Shown here in pieces: positions 26,951 through 35,284 of a stretch of DNA of 64,000 bases (its first letter is position 1; each line of letters opens with the position of its first letter). The stretch lies in contig NZ_JAIXUB010000024.1 of the NCBI RefSeq assembly GCF_027484205.1, positions 186,001 through 250,000 of the forward strand. Reading direction: 5' to 3'. The notes beneath the pieces are model-generated. The model made no database searches. It was not told the origin of the DNA and was given only the letters and a program-made list of their open reading frames with translations. The position numbers and the translations under genes were made by a program. The stretch comes from Flavobacterium sp. (GTDB lineage: Bacteria > Bacteroidota > Bacteroidia > Flavobacteriales > Flavobacteriaceae).

Positions 26951-27970
26951 TTAACGGTTGTGGAATTTCTCTATTTCTAATTGTAAGTTAGAGTTATATT
27001 CACAACTATATTTTTTTAATGCTTCATCAAGATATTGAATGTATTCTTGTGTAAATATATTAACAGATCTACTTAGTTTGTCAAATATATTTCTCTTTAT
27101 TTGGTCTACATCTTCATTGCAAATAGACGAAATAGCTTCATAATAATCCAAATTTTCTAAATTTTCGTTTTCTTTATTTTGAAGAATTTTTATAAAAGAT
27201 TCATCTGGAAATTTTGAAATTGCTAAAAACGAGTTATCTATGTTTTGAAGAAAAAATGGTAAATCCTTTTTGTTTTGAAAATTAGCCAAAGTCGCAATTG
27301 TCTCTCTTGTCATATATTTGTGAGCAAAATATTTGACTCTTTCATAATTCTTAAATTTATAATTATTAAGTTCAAATATTATGTCTATCGTTTCAGGTAT
27401 TATAGAATCATTTGTGATGACTATTTCATTGAATTGATTTAAAACGCTATCAACTTCTTTTTTAGTCCACTTGGTTTTATATTGTTTAGCAAAATTATTA
27501 CCATAATACTCTTTTAAAGTAACTTTCAATTCATCGGATTCATTTTCGTAATTTTTAATTAAATCGATTTTTTCTTTTTGATAAAATAAATAGCCATATA
27601 GTTGACCAGCCGTTGTAGAAATATCTCCAACGCAACCGTTTTGAAATTTTATCTTTTTATCATCATTTATATAATTTGAGAATAGTTGAATTAATTTTTC
27701 TGATTTTCTATCTACCATTACTAATGACAAATAACCTTTTACAACATCATTTCCATTTTGTACCATAAATAGAATCTCTTCATCATTAGCTATGGAGTCT
27801 AATTCTTCATACATTTTATATACACTACTTTCCTCTCCACTATAGCCTAAGTTTTGACTTTCTATTCGATCTTTTTGCAGTAATCCTTTATAAATAGTAT
27901 TCACTTTTTCTGAAAGTTGTGAAAAAGTTACAATTGGAAATAGTAATAAGATGTTATATTTTATCTTCAT
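26951..27970 (-). CDS. Exported protein of unknown function
   Basis: 339 residues from ATG 27970; an upstream ATG at 27988 would add MAVKIY before the signal peptide and is less likely. MKIKYNILLLFPIVTFSQ is a signal peptide. The mature protein is helical with regularly spaced hydrophobic residues, somewhat like a HEAT-type solenoid, but I recognise no family. It stands alone between msrAB and idi. Its role is unknown. Confidence 0.65.
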   Translation of the reverse strand: MKIKYNILLLFPIVTFSQLSEKVNTIYKGLLQKDRIESQNLGYSGEESSVYKMYEELDSIANDEEILFMVQNGNDVVKGYLSLVMVDRKSEKLIQLFSNYINDDKKIKFQNGCVGDISTTAGQLYGYLFYQKEKIDLIKNYENESDELKVTLKEYYGNNFAKQYKTKWTKKEVDSVLNQFNEIVITNDSIIPETIDIIFELNNYKFKNYERVKYFAHKYMTRETIATLANFQNKKDLPFFLQNIDNSFLAISKFPDESFIKILQNKENENLENLDYYEAISSICNEDVDQIKRNIFDKLSRSVNIFTQEYIQYLDEALKKYSCEYNSNLQLEIEKFHNR

Positions 27971-28080
27971 ATATATTTTAACTGCCAAATTTTAAATTTA
28001 TTTCATAAAAATACAAAATATAAACACACGTTAAACTTTTCACAAACTCCAAAATCACTTCACAACCAATTCTTTTTTCG

Positions 28081-28088
28081 TATTTTTG
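28081..28088 (+). promoter_or_regulatory. Possible -7 promoter box for idi
   Basis: TATTTTTG matches TAnnTTTG and ends 17 bases before the idi start codon. No clear TTG -33 element is visible upstream. Confidence 0.4.
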
Positions 28089-28105
28089 ACCATCATAAAA
28101 AATCT

Positions 28106-28633
28106 ATGAAAGAAGAACAAGTAATTTTAGTCAACGAAAAAGACGAACCTATTGGTTTGATGAACAAACTCGAAGCTCACGAAAAAGCAGTATTGCATCG
28201 TGCATTTTCTGTATTTGTTTTAAATGATAAAAATGAAGTTATGCTACAGCAACGTGCGCATCACAAGTATCATTCGCCTTTACTTTGGACAAATACTTGT
28301 TGCAGTCACCAACGAGCAGGAGAAACGAATATTGAAGCAGGAAAACGTCGTTTGTTTGAAGAAATGGGTTTCAAAACCGAATTGAAAGAATTGTTTCATT
28401 TCATCTACAAAGCGCCATTTGACAATGGTTTAACCGAACATGAACTTGACCATGTAATGATAGGTTATTCTAATGAAGAACCTAATATTAATTGTGATGA
28501 AGTGGAAAGCTGGAAATGGATGACAATAGAAGACATCAAAGAAGATATGATTCAAAATCCAGATATTTATACAGTTTGGTTCAAAATAATTTTTGATGAA
28601 TTTTACCATTATCTAGAAGACCACAAATTATAA
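28106..28633 (+). CDS. idi: Isopentenyl-diphosphate delta-isomerase, type I
   Basis: 175 residues of the Nudix-fold type I isomerase. Landmarks are HRAFSVFVLN, the catalytic-cysteine region WTNTCCSHQRAGE (Cys65/Cys66, His68), the Nudix-like GKRRLFEEMGF and the second active-site motif TEHELDHVMIG with its glutamate. It interconverts isopentenyl and dimethylallyl diphosphate, supplying precursors for menaquinone, carotenoids and the polyprenyl carriers used in envelope synthesis. It begins a plus-strand run with queD, bcp and manA. Confidence 0.95.
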   Translation: MKEEQVILVNEKDEPIGLMNKLEAHEKAVLHRAFSVFVLNDKNEVMLQQRAHHKYHSPLLWTNTCCSHQRAGETNIEAGKRRLFEEMGFKTELKELFHFIYKAPFDNGLTEHELDHVMIGYSNEEPNINCDEVESWKWMTIEDIKEDMIQNPDIYTVWFKIIFDEFYHYLEDHKL

Positions 28634-28642
28634 TTTCTGTTA

Positions 28643-28661
28643 CACTGAGCTTGTCGAAGTG
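28643..28661. repeat. Short hairpin repeat with GAGCTTGTCGA loop, copy 1
   Basis: CACT (28643-28646) and AGTG (28658-28661) form a stem around the loop GAGCTTGTCGA. The same loop occurs at 55079-55089 with a different but still complementary stem. It lies between idi and queD. It resembles the widely scattered CTTCGACAAGCTCAG-type intergenic repeats. Confidence 0.65.
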
Positions 28662-28699
28662 AAAACCCTAAATCCATTAATCGTAAATCCTTAATCAAA

Positions 28700-29110
28700 A
28701 TGAAAGTTACCGTTTCAAGAAAAGCACATTTCAACTCAGCACATCGATTGTATCGAAAAGATTGGACTATGGAGCAAAACGATTTGGTTTTTGGGAAATG
28801 CAACAATCCTAATTATCATGGACATAATTATGAGTTAATAGTTTCTGTTACAGGAGAAATTGATCAAGAAACAGGTTTTGTAATTGATGTAAAAATACTG
28901 TCAGATTTGATAAAAGAGCATATTGAAAATGCTTTTGACCATAAAAATTTGAATTTAGATGTTCAAGATTTTGCCGATTTAAATCCAACAGCAGAAAATA
29001 TAGCTGTTGTAATTTGGAATAAACTTAGAAAATATATTGATACCAATAAAGAATTAGAAGTAGTTCTTTATGAAACACCTCGAAATTTTGTAACCTATAA
29101 AGGAAACTAA
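28700..29110 (+). CDS. queD: 6-carboxytetrahydropterin synthase QueD / PTPS family
   Basis: 136 residues. Zinc ligands are His15 (FNSAHRL), His40 and His42 (YHGHNYE), with Cys34 in GKCNNPNYHGHNY as the likely catalytic cysteine; PTAENIAVVIW and VVLYETPRNF complete the family pattern. QueD makes 6-carboxytetrahydropterin for queuosine synthesis. The related PTPS makes biopterin, and the two are hard to separate by sequence alone. No other queuosine gene is nearby. Its stop is separated from bcp by one base. Confidence 0.85.
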   Translation: MKVTVSRKAHFNSAHRLYRKDWTMEQNDLVFGKCNNPNYHGHNYELIVSVTGEIDQETGFVIDVKILSDLIKEHIENAFDHKNLNLDVQDFADLNPTAENIAVVIWNKLRKYIDTNKELEVVLYETPRNFVTYKGN

Positions 29111-29111
29111 A

Positions 29112-29567
29112 ATGCCACTAAAAGTAGGAGACAAACTTCCCAATTTTTCAGCAAAAGATACTAACGGAACAATTTTTAATTCGCAAGATTATATTGAAAA
29201 ACAAGCACTTGTAATTTATTTTTATCCTAAAGATGAAACAAAAGTTTGTACACAACAAGCGTGTAGTTTTCGTGATAATTACCAAGAATTTAAAGATTTA
29301 GGAGCAGAAGTAATAGGAATTAGTGCTGATACAGTTACTTCACATTTAAAATTCAAAAGCAAATTCAATCTTCCATTCATTTTACTTTCAGATAATGATA
29401 AAAAACTTCGAAAATTATTTGGAGTTGAAAATGATTTTTTAATTATACCTGGACGTCAAACTTTTGTAGTTGATAAAAATGGGATAATTGTCATGATTTT
29501 TAATAGCATGTCAGGAAATATTCATATTGAAAAGGCATTAAAAACATTAAAGAAATTGACAAAATAG
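29112..29567 (+). CDS. bcp: Peroxiredoxin of the BCP/PrxQ type
   Basis: 151 residues. The peroxidatic cysteine is Cys46 in YPKDETKVCTQQACSFRD, and the resolving Cys51 five residues later is the PrxQ-type arrangement. GRQTFVVDKNG holds the conserved arginine. The usual TPGCT is TKVCT here. It reduces hydrogen peroxide and organic peroxides in the cytosol, using thioredoxin. It is tightly packed after queD in the same unit. Confidence 0.9.
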   Translation: MPLKVGDKLPNFSAKDTNGTIFNSQDYIEKQALVIYFYPKDETKVCTQQACSFRDNYQEFKDLGAEVIGISADTVTSHLKFKSKFNLPFILLSDNDKKLRKLFGVENDFLIIPGRQTFVVDKNGIIVMIFNSMSGNIHIEKALKTLKKLTK

Positions 29568-29608
29568 TATATCCATTTTTTTGCATCTTTGTACTTTAAA
29601 TATATAAA

Positions 29609-30571
29609 ATGAAACTTTATCCATTGCAATTCCAACCCATTTTAAAAGAAAGAATTTGGGGCGGAACAAAACTTAGAGATTATTTAAACAAACCTATTTC
29701 ATCTGAAATTACTGGTGAAAGTTGGGAAATTTCTACTGTTGAAAATGATGTTAGTGTAATTTCTAATGGAGTTTTTGCAGGAAAATCGTTAAATGAATTG
29801 ATTACTGAATTTCCTGAACAAGTTTTGGGTACAAAAGTTTACCAGAAATTTGGAAAGCAATTTCCACTTCTTTTCAAGTATCTTGATGCTCGTGAGGATT
29901 TGTCTATTCAAGTGCATCCAAATGATGAATTAGCAGCAAAACGTCATAACTCATTTGGTAAAACCGAAATGTGGTATGTAATGCAAGCCGATGCAGAGGC
30001 AAGATTAATTGTGGGTTTTAAAGAAAAATCATCTCAAAAAGAATATTTAGAAAATCTTGAACATAAAACATTGATAGATATTCTTGATACTAAAAAGGTA
30101 AAAAAAGGTGATGTTTTCTTTTTAGAAACAGGAACGGTGCATGCTATTGGAGCTGGAACTGTAATTGCAGAAATCCAACAAACTTCTGATATTACTTATA
30201 GATTGTATGATTTTGATAGAGTAGATGTTCATGGAAATACTCGTGAGCTTCATGTTGATTTAGCTGTTGATGCAATTAATTATAATGTTGTTCAAGCTGA
30301 GAAAACCTACACTAAAACTGAAAATACTTCAAACGAAATTGTAAACTGTCCTTACTTCACCACTAATTTTATTCCGCTAGATGGAAATGTAGCTGTTATA
30401 AATGATGAAAATTCATTTTCGGTTTATATGTGTGTTGAAGGTGACTTTGAATTGAATTATGATGGAAAAACGTATACCTACAAAACTGGTGATACCATTT
30501 TAATTCCTGCAAAAATGAGAGAGTTTATAATTAATGGGAAAGCATCATTATTAGAAATATACATTTCTTAA
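29609..30571 (+). CDS. manA: Mannose-6-phosphate isomerase, class I
   Basis: 320 residues. Zinc-site motifs are IQVHPND, GKTEMWYV and GTVHAIGAGT, with PLLFKYLDARE before them; these match type I phosphomannose isomerases of the short bacterial form. It interconverts fructose 6-phosphate and mannose 6-phosphate, feeding GDP-mannose and hence possibly the polysaccharide cluster at the window start. It starts 41 bases after bcp. A CATCTTTG near-match to a -7 box lies at 29584-29591. Confidence 0.9.
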   Translation: MKLYPLQFQPILKERIWGGTKLRDYLNKPISSEITGESWEISTVENDVSVISNGVFAGKSLNELITEFPEQVLGTKVYQKFGKQFPLLFKYLDAREDLSIQVHPNDELAAKRHNSFGKTEMWYVMQADAEARLIVGFKEKSSQKEYLENLEHKTLIDILDTKKVKKGDVFFLETGTVHAIGAGTVIAEIQQTSDITYRLYDFDRVDVHGNTRELHVDLAVDAINYNVVQAEKTYTKTENTSNEIVNCPYFTTNFIPLDGNVAVINDENSFSVYMCVEGDFELNYDGKTYTYKTGDTILIPAKMREFIINGKASLLEIYIS

Positions 30572-30593
30572 CTTATATTCAAAAGATTATATG

Positions 30594-30601
30594 TAATTTT
30601 G
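30594..30601 (+). promoter_or_regulatory. Possible -7 promoter box
   Basis: TAATTTTG matches TAnnTTTG and ends 25 bases before the ATG of the 88-residue gene. A TTG element at the expected distance is not evident. Confidence 0.4.
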
Positions 30602-30626
30602 CACCAAATTTTAAAAATAAAAGAAA

Positions 30627-30893
30627 ATGCCAAGCGTTAAAAATTTAAAAAAAGACATCAACTTCGTTTTAGGAGATATTATTGAAGCTGTTTACATTCA
30701 CGAGATGACTAGTGAAGGAAAACCTACTGAAGCTACTAATGCAGTTATAGATGAGGCAATTACATCTTTTGATGCTTTAATCACTAAGGTAAATGCAAAA
30801 AATGTTGAAAATAAAAAAGCACATTTCAAACAAATCAATGTAGAATTAGAACAAACTGCAAATCAATTGATTGAAAAAATCAACGCTTTATAA
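30627..30893 (+). CDS. Small helical cytosolic protein, unknown function
   Basis: 88 residues, lysine-rich start (MPSVKNLKKDINFVLGDIIE), no signal peptide and no membrane segment. It is predicted to be almost entirely alpha-helical with an amphipathic C-terminal half ending NQLIEKINAL. Similar small proteins are common in flavobacteria, but I know no function. It has its own possible promoter and lies just before tRNA-Thr. Confidence 0.7.
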   Translation: MPSVKNLKKDINFVLGDIIEAVYIHEMTSEGKPTEATNAVIDEAITSFDALITKVNAKNVENKKAHFKQINVELEQTANQLIEKINAL

Positions 30894-30926
30894 TTAAAAA
30901 AATCATTAAAAAAGTGCAAAAAAATT

Positions 30927-30956
30927 TTGGAGATTTAAAAATCACTATTATATTTG
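30927..30956 (+). promoter_or_regulatory. Promoter of tRNA-Thr
   Basis: TTG (30927-30929) and TATATTTG (30949-30956) are separated by 19 bases, an exact match to the Bacteroidota TTG-N19-TAnnTTTG promoter. The tRNA 5' end is 18 bases further on. Confidence 0.8.
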
Positions 30957-30973
30957 CACAAGAAATGAGACCG

Positions 30974-31047
30974 GCCAGCGTAGCTCAGTTGGCTAGAGCA
31001 GCTGATTTGTAATCAGCAGGTCGTGGGTTCGAGTCCCTCCGCCGGCT
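30974..31047 (+). tRNA. tRNA-Thr (anticodon TGT)
   Basis: A 74-base cloverleaf. The anticodon arm is GCTGA-TTTGTAA-TCAGC, so the anticodon is TGT (codon ACA). The D arm is GCTC/GAGC and the T loop is TTCGAGT. CCA is not encoded. Two imperfect pairs are seen: A4-C69 in the acceptor stem and T50-T64 in the T stem. A clear promoter lies upstream and a terminator lies just downstream. Confidence 0.95.
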
Positions 31048-31054
31048 CTTAATA

Positions 31055-31085
31055 AACCATCACAGAAATGTGGTGGTTTTTTTAT
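31055..31085 (+). terminator. Intrinsic terminator after tRNA-Thr
   Basis: AACCATCAC (31055-31063) pairs with GTGGTGGTT (31070-31078), one T-G wobble, with a 6-base loop and a T run to 31083. Confidence 0.85.
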
Positions 31086-31102
31086 TTATAATTTTAGGAA
31101 AT

Positions 31103-31135
31103 AAAAAAAGACTCCATTTTGCGAAGTCTTTTTTT
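31103..31135. terminator. Terminator hairpin downstream of DUF4369 gene
   Basis: AAAAAAAGACT (31103-31113) pairs with AGTCTTTTTTT (31125-31135) around an 11-base loop. It probably ends the minus-strand transcript of the lipoprotein gene at 31156 and can act in both directions. Confidence 0.7.
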
Positions 31136-31155
31136 CTATTTCAATAAACTATTAA

Positions 31156-31869
31156 TTAGTTTTCAGTTTTTCTTCTTTCTTTAATTAATTCATCAAGTTT
31201 TTTTCCATAAAGTGATTTAGCAACTTTTGGTGTTAGTGACTTTTGAATTGTATCAAGATATTTTAGATTGATATCATAAATTTCAGCTAAGGCCAAATAA
31301 GGTGCAACTTCAGAATCTTTATGGTTAACTGCAAAATTTGTTGTGAAAAGATATTTACGTTTCAAAATATTTTCTTGCTGTTTATTTATAGTCACAATTT
31401 CTTCAGATTTACCATTTTTATAGGCATTCAATTTTTTTTCTAAAAGTGCTAAATCTTGATCAACTAACCTAGTAATAATTTTTTTATACTCTTCATATAC
31501 TTCGTGAGATTTTGATCCAGTAATTTTTGAGTCGGCAGTTAAAAAATCTAATGAAGTTTCAATATTTATTTTTCCCTTTTCAGCAAAAAATGGAATGTTA
31601 TTGTCTAATGAATTTGTTACACCTCTATCAAGAAACAAATAATACATTTCTGGTGAATTAATGTCAAGTTCTGAGGTGAAATGTGAATCACCATTTATCT
31701 TAATTGTGTCTAATGCGACTAATGTTGAGTCTTGAAGTTTTTGGATGTATATAGTCCCTTTTTTCAACCCTTTGATGTTTCCAGTAATAAGTAAGTCTTT
31801 TTCCTGTTTTTTTTCTCCACAAGAGCTTAAAAGCACTAATGAAAGTAAAGCAATAATTGTTTTTTGCAT
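31156..31869 (-). CDS. DUF4369-like lipoprotein
   Basis: 237 residues. The lipobox is LLSSC (Cys17). The mature part LLITGNIKGLKKGTIYIQK, ALDTIKINGDSHF and YYLFLDRG fits the DUF4369 strand-rich domain usually found at the N-terminus of thioredoxin-like TlpA lipoproteins of Bacteroidota. Here the thioredoxin domain is replaced by a helical segment and no CxxC is present. Function is unknown. Confidence 0.75.
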   Translation of the reverse strand: MQKTIIALLSLVLLSSCGEKKQEKDLLITGNIKGLKKGTIYIQKLQDSTLVALDTIKINGDSHFTSELDINSPEMYYLFLDRGVTNSLDNNIPFFAEKGKINIETSLDFLTADSKITGSKSHEVYEEYKKIITRLVDQDLALLEKKLNAYKNGKSEEIVTINKQQENILKRKYLFTTNFAVNHKDSEVAPYLALAEIYDINLKYLDTIQKSLTPKVAKSLYGKKLDELIKERRKTEN

Positions 31870-31894
31870 GATTTATTATTTTTGGCAAAATAAT

Positions 31895-31931
31895 AAAAAA
31901 ATCCCCAATCTATAACATAAATTGAGGATTT
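31895..31931 (-). terminator. Terminator after M61 peptidase gene
   Basis: On the minus strand AAATCCTCAAT and ATTGGGGATTT pair with one mismatch and are followed by a T run (plus-strand A run at 31895-31901). It lies 20 bases past the M61 stop codon. Confidence 0.65.
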
Positions 31932-31950
31932 AAAATTTGATTTTAAAAGT

Positions 31951-33816
31951 TTAACCTTTCAACCAAGCTTGATTTAAATTTTTCTTACTTGTATCAGAAA
32001 GATTGTATCCTTTTGATTCATTCATTGGTATAATTGCTTTTCCTGATAAGGTTTGCTCTTTATCGTTTCTTTTAATTTTCATTGTAATAACATCACCTTC
32101 TTTCCAACTTTGAACTGATTCCATCATTTCAGAAATTCCATCAATGTTGTATTCTTTTCCGTTTATTGATTTGATTACATCATCAGCTTTTAATCCCATA
32201 TTGGTTAAAAAAGGTGTTAATTCTGTATTGGCTCTAATAACAATTTCCTTAGTTGCAGGAATTCCAGAAATGCATGGCGTTGATTTATTTAAAAATGGAT
32301 TTCCTGTTTTTTTTATTATCGAATTTGAAACTCCCATTTTTGCAAAATATTCTTCATAATTTATTGGTGTTTCTCCATCAACATACGTTGTTAAAAATGC
32401 ACCAACTTCAGGGTAAGTTAAAGCTACAATTCTGTCAAAAAGTTGTTCATCAGAGAAAGGTTTTTTTGAACCAAATTCATTTGATAATTTTTGCATTAAA
32501 TCTAAAATACCTCTTTCACCATTGCTTTTTTCTCTAATAGTAATGTCAACACACATTGCAATCAATGCACCTTTTTCATACACATTTAAATATTGATCTT
32601 TGTATGGTTTTTCTAAAACATTTGCACTCATTTTAGTAAAAGGCATTTTATCATTCATGCGTTTTGCATTTCTAATTTTTTCAGTCATTCTTAAATAAAA
32701 ATCTTCCTCATCAATCAATCCTTGATTTACTTGGAAAAGATTTGCAAAATATTCTGTTACACCTTCATACATCCATAAATGTTTAGACATTTTAGGAGTA
32801 TTAAAATCAAAATAATGAATTTCGTTTGAGTGAACGCTTAAAGGTGTAACAATATGAAAGAACTCGTGTGAAACTACGTCTTTAATTTGTTCGCCAAGTG
32901 CGCTTGAAGGCATCATTTCAGGGAAAACAACTGTTGTAGAAGTGTTGTGTTCTAATGCACCAAAACCTTTTGCATCTTTTTTCTTCATGTCTGAAAGATA
33001 AAGAAGCACAGTATATTTTTTATTATCATTTATTGGACCTAAAAATTTCTTTTGAGCACGCATTGTTTTTTCTAAACTTCCTGAAAGTGCTTTTGCCGAA
33101 TGTTTTCCTGAAGGCGAATAAACACTAAAAAGAATTTCCATTCCATCAACGGTGAAAGAAGTGTAGTCTGGTTTTGAATACATAATTGGGTTGTCAACTA
33201 ATTCATTATACCTTGAAGTTATAAATACATCAGAAGTAGCGCTAGCATCAGAATCAATGAGTGAAGTTGCTCCAAAAAGTGTTTCAGGATGTAAAACAGT
33301 TACTTTATAAGTCAAATCTTTTTTATCTGTAAAATAACCAACAAAACCATGATTGTTCAACATAAAATTTTTGCCTTCATCAATGTTTGTTCCTGCAGGC
33401 GAAAAAACATCTCCGCCACCCATTCCGCCACTTTTTTCAATGTCAAAAGTGTCGTTAACTAAATAAGTTACTTTGTCTAGTTTTTGTGCGTCAGAAATTG
33501 TCCATGAATTGACATCTTTTTTCTCAACTTTTAAAAGATTTCCCTTTTTATCATAAGCTTTTAAATCATCAACAAATTTACCATAATCATCCTCTGAATA
33601 TGTTCCAGGAATAATTTTTGGAAGTTGATAAACAATTTCAGATGAAGTAATTGTTGGCGATTTTACAGTAACTAGAACTTTATCATCAACAATTTTATTC
33701 AAATCAATAGTAACTCCAACTTCATTAATTGATGCAGTCGTTGCTGAATCTGTTGCTGATTTACAACTAAAAAGTAAAGTTGCAATTGCAAAACTAAATA
33801 GGATTTTCTTGTTCAT
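31951..33816 (-). CDS. M61-family metallopeptidase lipoprotein with PDZ domain
   Basis: 621 residues. The lipobox is LFSC (Cys18). The zinc site is SHEFFH (His317, Glu318, His321), with WMYEGVTEYFA providing the third ligand at Glu351, as in glycyl aminopeptidase-type M61 enzymes. A PDZ-like domain lies near the C-terminus (about 510-600; MGLKADDVIKSINGKEYN, GDVITMKIKRND). It is a lipid-anchored envelope exopeptidase or endopeptidase by family. A fresh start and its own terminator suggest a single-gene unit. Confidence 0.9.
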   Translation of the reverse strand: MNKKILFSFAIATLLFSCKSATDSATTASINEVGVTIDLNKIVDDKVLVTVKSPTITSSEIVYQLPKIIPGTYSEDDYGKFVDDLKAYDKKGNLLKVEKKDVNSWTISDAQKLDKVTYLVNDTFDIEKSGGMGGGDVFSPAGTNIDEGKNFMLNNHGFVGYFTDKKDLTYKVTVLHPETLFGATSLIDSDASATSDVFITSRYNELVDNPIMYSKPDYTSFTVDGMEILFSVYSPSGKHSAKALSGSLEKTMRAQKKFLGPINDNKKYTVLLYLSDMKKKDAKGFGALEHNTSTTVVFPEMMPSSALGEQIKDVVSHEFFHIVTPLSVHSNEIHYFDFNTPKMSKHLWMYEGVTEYFANLFQVNQGLIDEEDFYLRMTEKIRNAKRMNDKMPFTKMSANVLEKPYKDQYLNVYEKGALIAMCVDITIREKSNGERGILDLMQKLSNEFGSKKPFSDEQLFDRIVALTYPEVGAFLTTYVDGETPINYEEYFAKMGVSNSIIKKTGNPFLNKSTPCISGIPATKEIVIRANTELTPFLTNMGLKADDVIKSINGKEYNIDGISEMMESVQSWKEGDVITMKIKRNDKEQTLSGKAIIPMNESKGYNLSDTSKKNLNQAWLKG

Positions 33817-33870
33817 GGATATAATTTTTAACAGTATATTGGTATGGATTATTTAGGATTTGTTACAAAC

Positions 33871-34812
33871 TTATATTGAATTTATGAATTCAGCCATTTT
33901 TTCAGATAAAATTGGCATTACAGGAATTGTACCATCGTTATAAGATTTAATATTTTCAGCTTCGGTTGGAGTTTCTTTGAAAAGATGATTCATGTTTTTA
34001 ATAATTTCAATTTTTGCTTTAGGAAAAGCATCTTTTAGTAAATGGGCGTCACTTTCAGGAACTTGTAAATCTTTTGTTCCGTTAACGATTAATATAGGAA
34101 TTTGTAGTTTTTTTATTTCTACAGTTGGAATCCATTTTGACCATGAAATGAAATAGGGTTGAATGCTGGGTTTAAAAATACTCATCATCGTTGCATCTTT
34201 TGATTTGTATTCAAAAGTTTTACCTTCCTTATAGTTTTGTATGTTTTGTTTAATTTCTTTAGAAAAATAGGGTGCTTGTTTTAATAATTGTTCTTCAAGA
34301 ACTTCATAAATTGGTCGTCCTGCACCAGCTAGTGAAATGAATCCATCTGCTTTTGTTTTTTTTGCAACAATCATTCCTATTAATGCGCCTTCACTGTGAC
34401 CTGCAATGATTATTTTTTTGAATTTTTTATTTTTTTTAAAATAATTTACAACGTTCTCAGTGTCAGTAATCATATCATCAAAAGTCATTGAATTATCATT
34501 TGTAATTCCTTTTCTAATTTGAGCAATTACTCGTTTGTCAAAACTAAAAACGGCTATATTTTTAGTTATTAAATCTTCTGATAAAAATTTTAAATTGTTT
34601 GTTACACCTCCAAATTGATTTCCGCTTCTGTTCGTTGGTCCTGAACCTGCAATTAAAATTACAAGTTTTGTTTTCTTTGTTATTTCTTTAGGAGTAAATA
34701 ATGTTCCTTTAATCATTGAGTCAATTTCTACACTTTCAGTATTGAATTTTTTTTCTTGAGATTGACTGTATAAAGTGATAAAAAATAGAAGTGTCAAAAG
34801 ACTTTTTTTCAT
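33871..34812 (-). CDS. Exported alpha/beta hydrolase
   Basis: 313 residues with a signal peptide (about 1-18). The nucleophile elbow is GHSEG in IIIAGHSEGALIGM, the oxyanion region is LIAGSGPTNRSGN, the acid is in LIVNGTKDLQVP and the catalytic His in MNHLFKE. The order fits the prolyl-oligopeptidase-like or acyl-ester hydrolase branch. It acts in the periplasm or at the cell surface; the substrate is not evident. It lies 54 bases upstream of the M61 gene on the same strand. Confidence 0.83.
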   Translation of the reverse strand: MKKSLLTLLFFITLYSQSQEKKFNTESVEIDSMIKGTLFTPKEITKKTKLVILIAGSGPTNRSGNQFGGVTNNLKFLSEDLITKNIAVFSFDKRVIAQIRKGITNDNSMTFDDMITDTENVVNYFKKNKKFKKIIIAGHSEGALIGMIVAKKTKADGFISLAGAGRPIYEVLEEQLLKQAPYFSKEIKQNIQNYKEGKTFEYKSKDATMMSIFKPSIQPYFISWSKWIPTVEIKKLQIPILIVNGTKDLQVPESDAHLLKDAFPKAKIEIIKNMNHLFKETPTEAENIKSYNDGTIPVMPILSEKMAEFINSI

Positions 34813-34864
34813 TTGTTAAATTTTAAATTGCTATTGAATTAAGCAGGTACTAAATTAAATAAAA

Positions 34865-34890
34865 AAAAACGATAAGTACTTATCGTTTTT
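34865..34890 (-). terminator. Perfect palindrome, terminator of the 91-residue gene
   Basis: ACGATAAGT/ACTTATCGT (34869-34886) is a perfect 18-base palindrome flanked by nine A on the left and T on the right, forming a strong minus-strand terminator just past the TIGR03643-like gene stop. Confidence 0.8.
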
Positions 34891-34907
34891 AATATTTCAG
34901 TTTTGAA

Positions 34908-35183
34908 TTAATCAAATTTATTTTTCATGTAATATTTGCCGTCCAAATCGTCTAAATCATCATCGACCATTGGTTTCGGTTTCGGTTTACTTGCTGTGAC
35001 TTTCTTTTTCCAAAGCTCAAAATTGTCTTTGGATAATCTTTTTCGCATCAATTCAGTAACTTCATTTTCAGTAATTCCAAATTCAGCTTTTAATACTTCA
35101 AAAGGTTTCCTTTCCTCTTGCGCCATACTGACAACTCTTTCTAATTGTTCGTTGTCAAGTTCTACTCTTTTACTTTTTTTCAT
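34908..35183 (-). CDS. TIGR03643-like small protein
   Basis: 91 residues. The N-terminal LERVVSMAQEERKPFEVLKA and FGITENEVTELMRKRLS form a helix-turn-helix-like pattern typical of the TIGR03643 family; the tail is basic-proline then acidic (KPKPKPMVDDDLDDLDG). It may bind nucleic acid, but no function is established. Its own terminator lies downstream. Confidence 0.78.
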   Translation of the reverse strand: MKKSKRVELDNEQLERVVSMAQEERKPFEVLKAEFGITENEVTELMRKRLSKDNFELWKKKVTASKPKPKPMVDDDLDDLDGKYYMKNKFD

Positions 35184-35284
35184 TAGTTGAAAAGCACATT
35201 AACGTTAATTCTTTTTTAGTTTATCAATTTATATACCAATATTAAGAAAAAAAATAATCACTTTTAAAAATGGATGTAAATTTT

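Noticed and set aside
31041-31141. A second RNA gene after tRNA-Thr
   Set aside because: The two hairpins there are terminators for the tRNA and for the DUF4369 gene. No cloverleaf is present.
32253-32537. A 94-codon plus-strand ORF inside the M61 peptidase gene
   Set aside because: It is a shadow of the minus-strand gene, has no domain and has no start context of its own.
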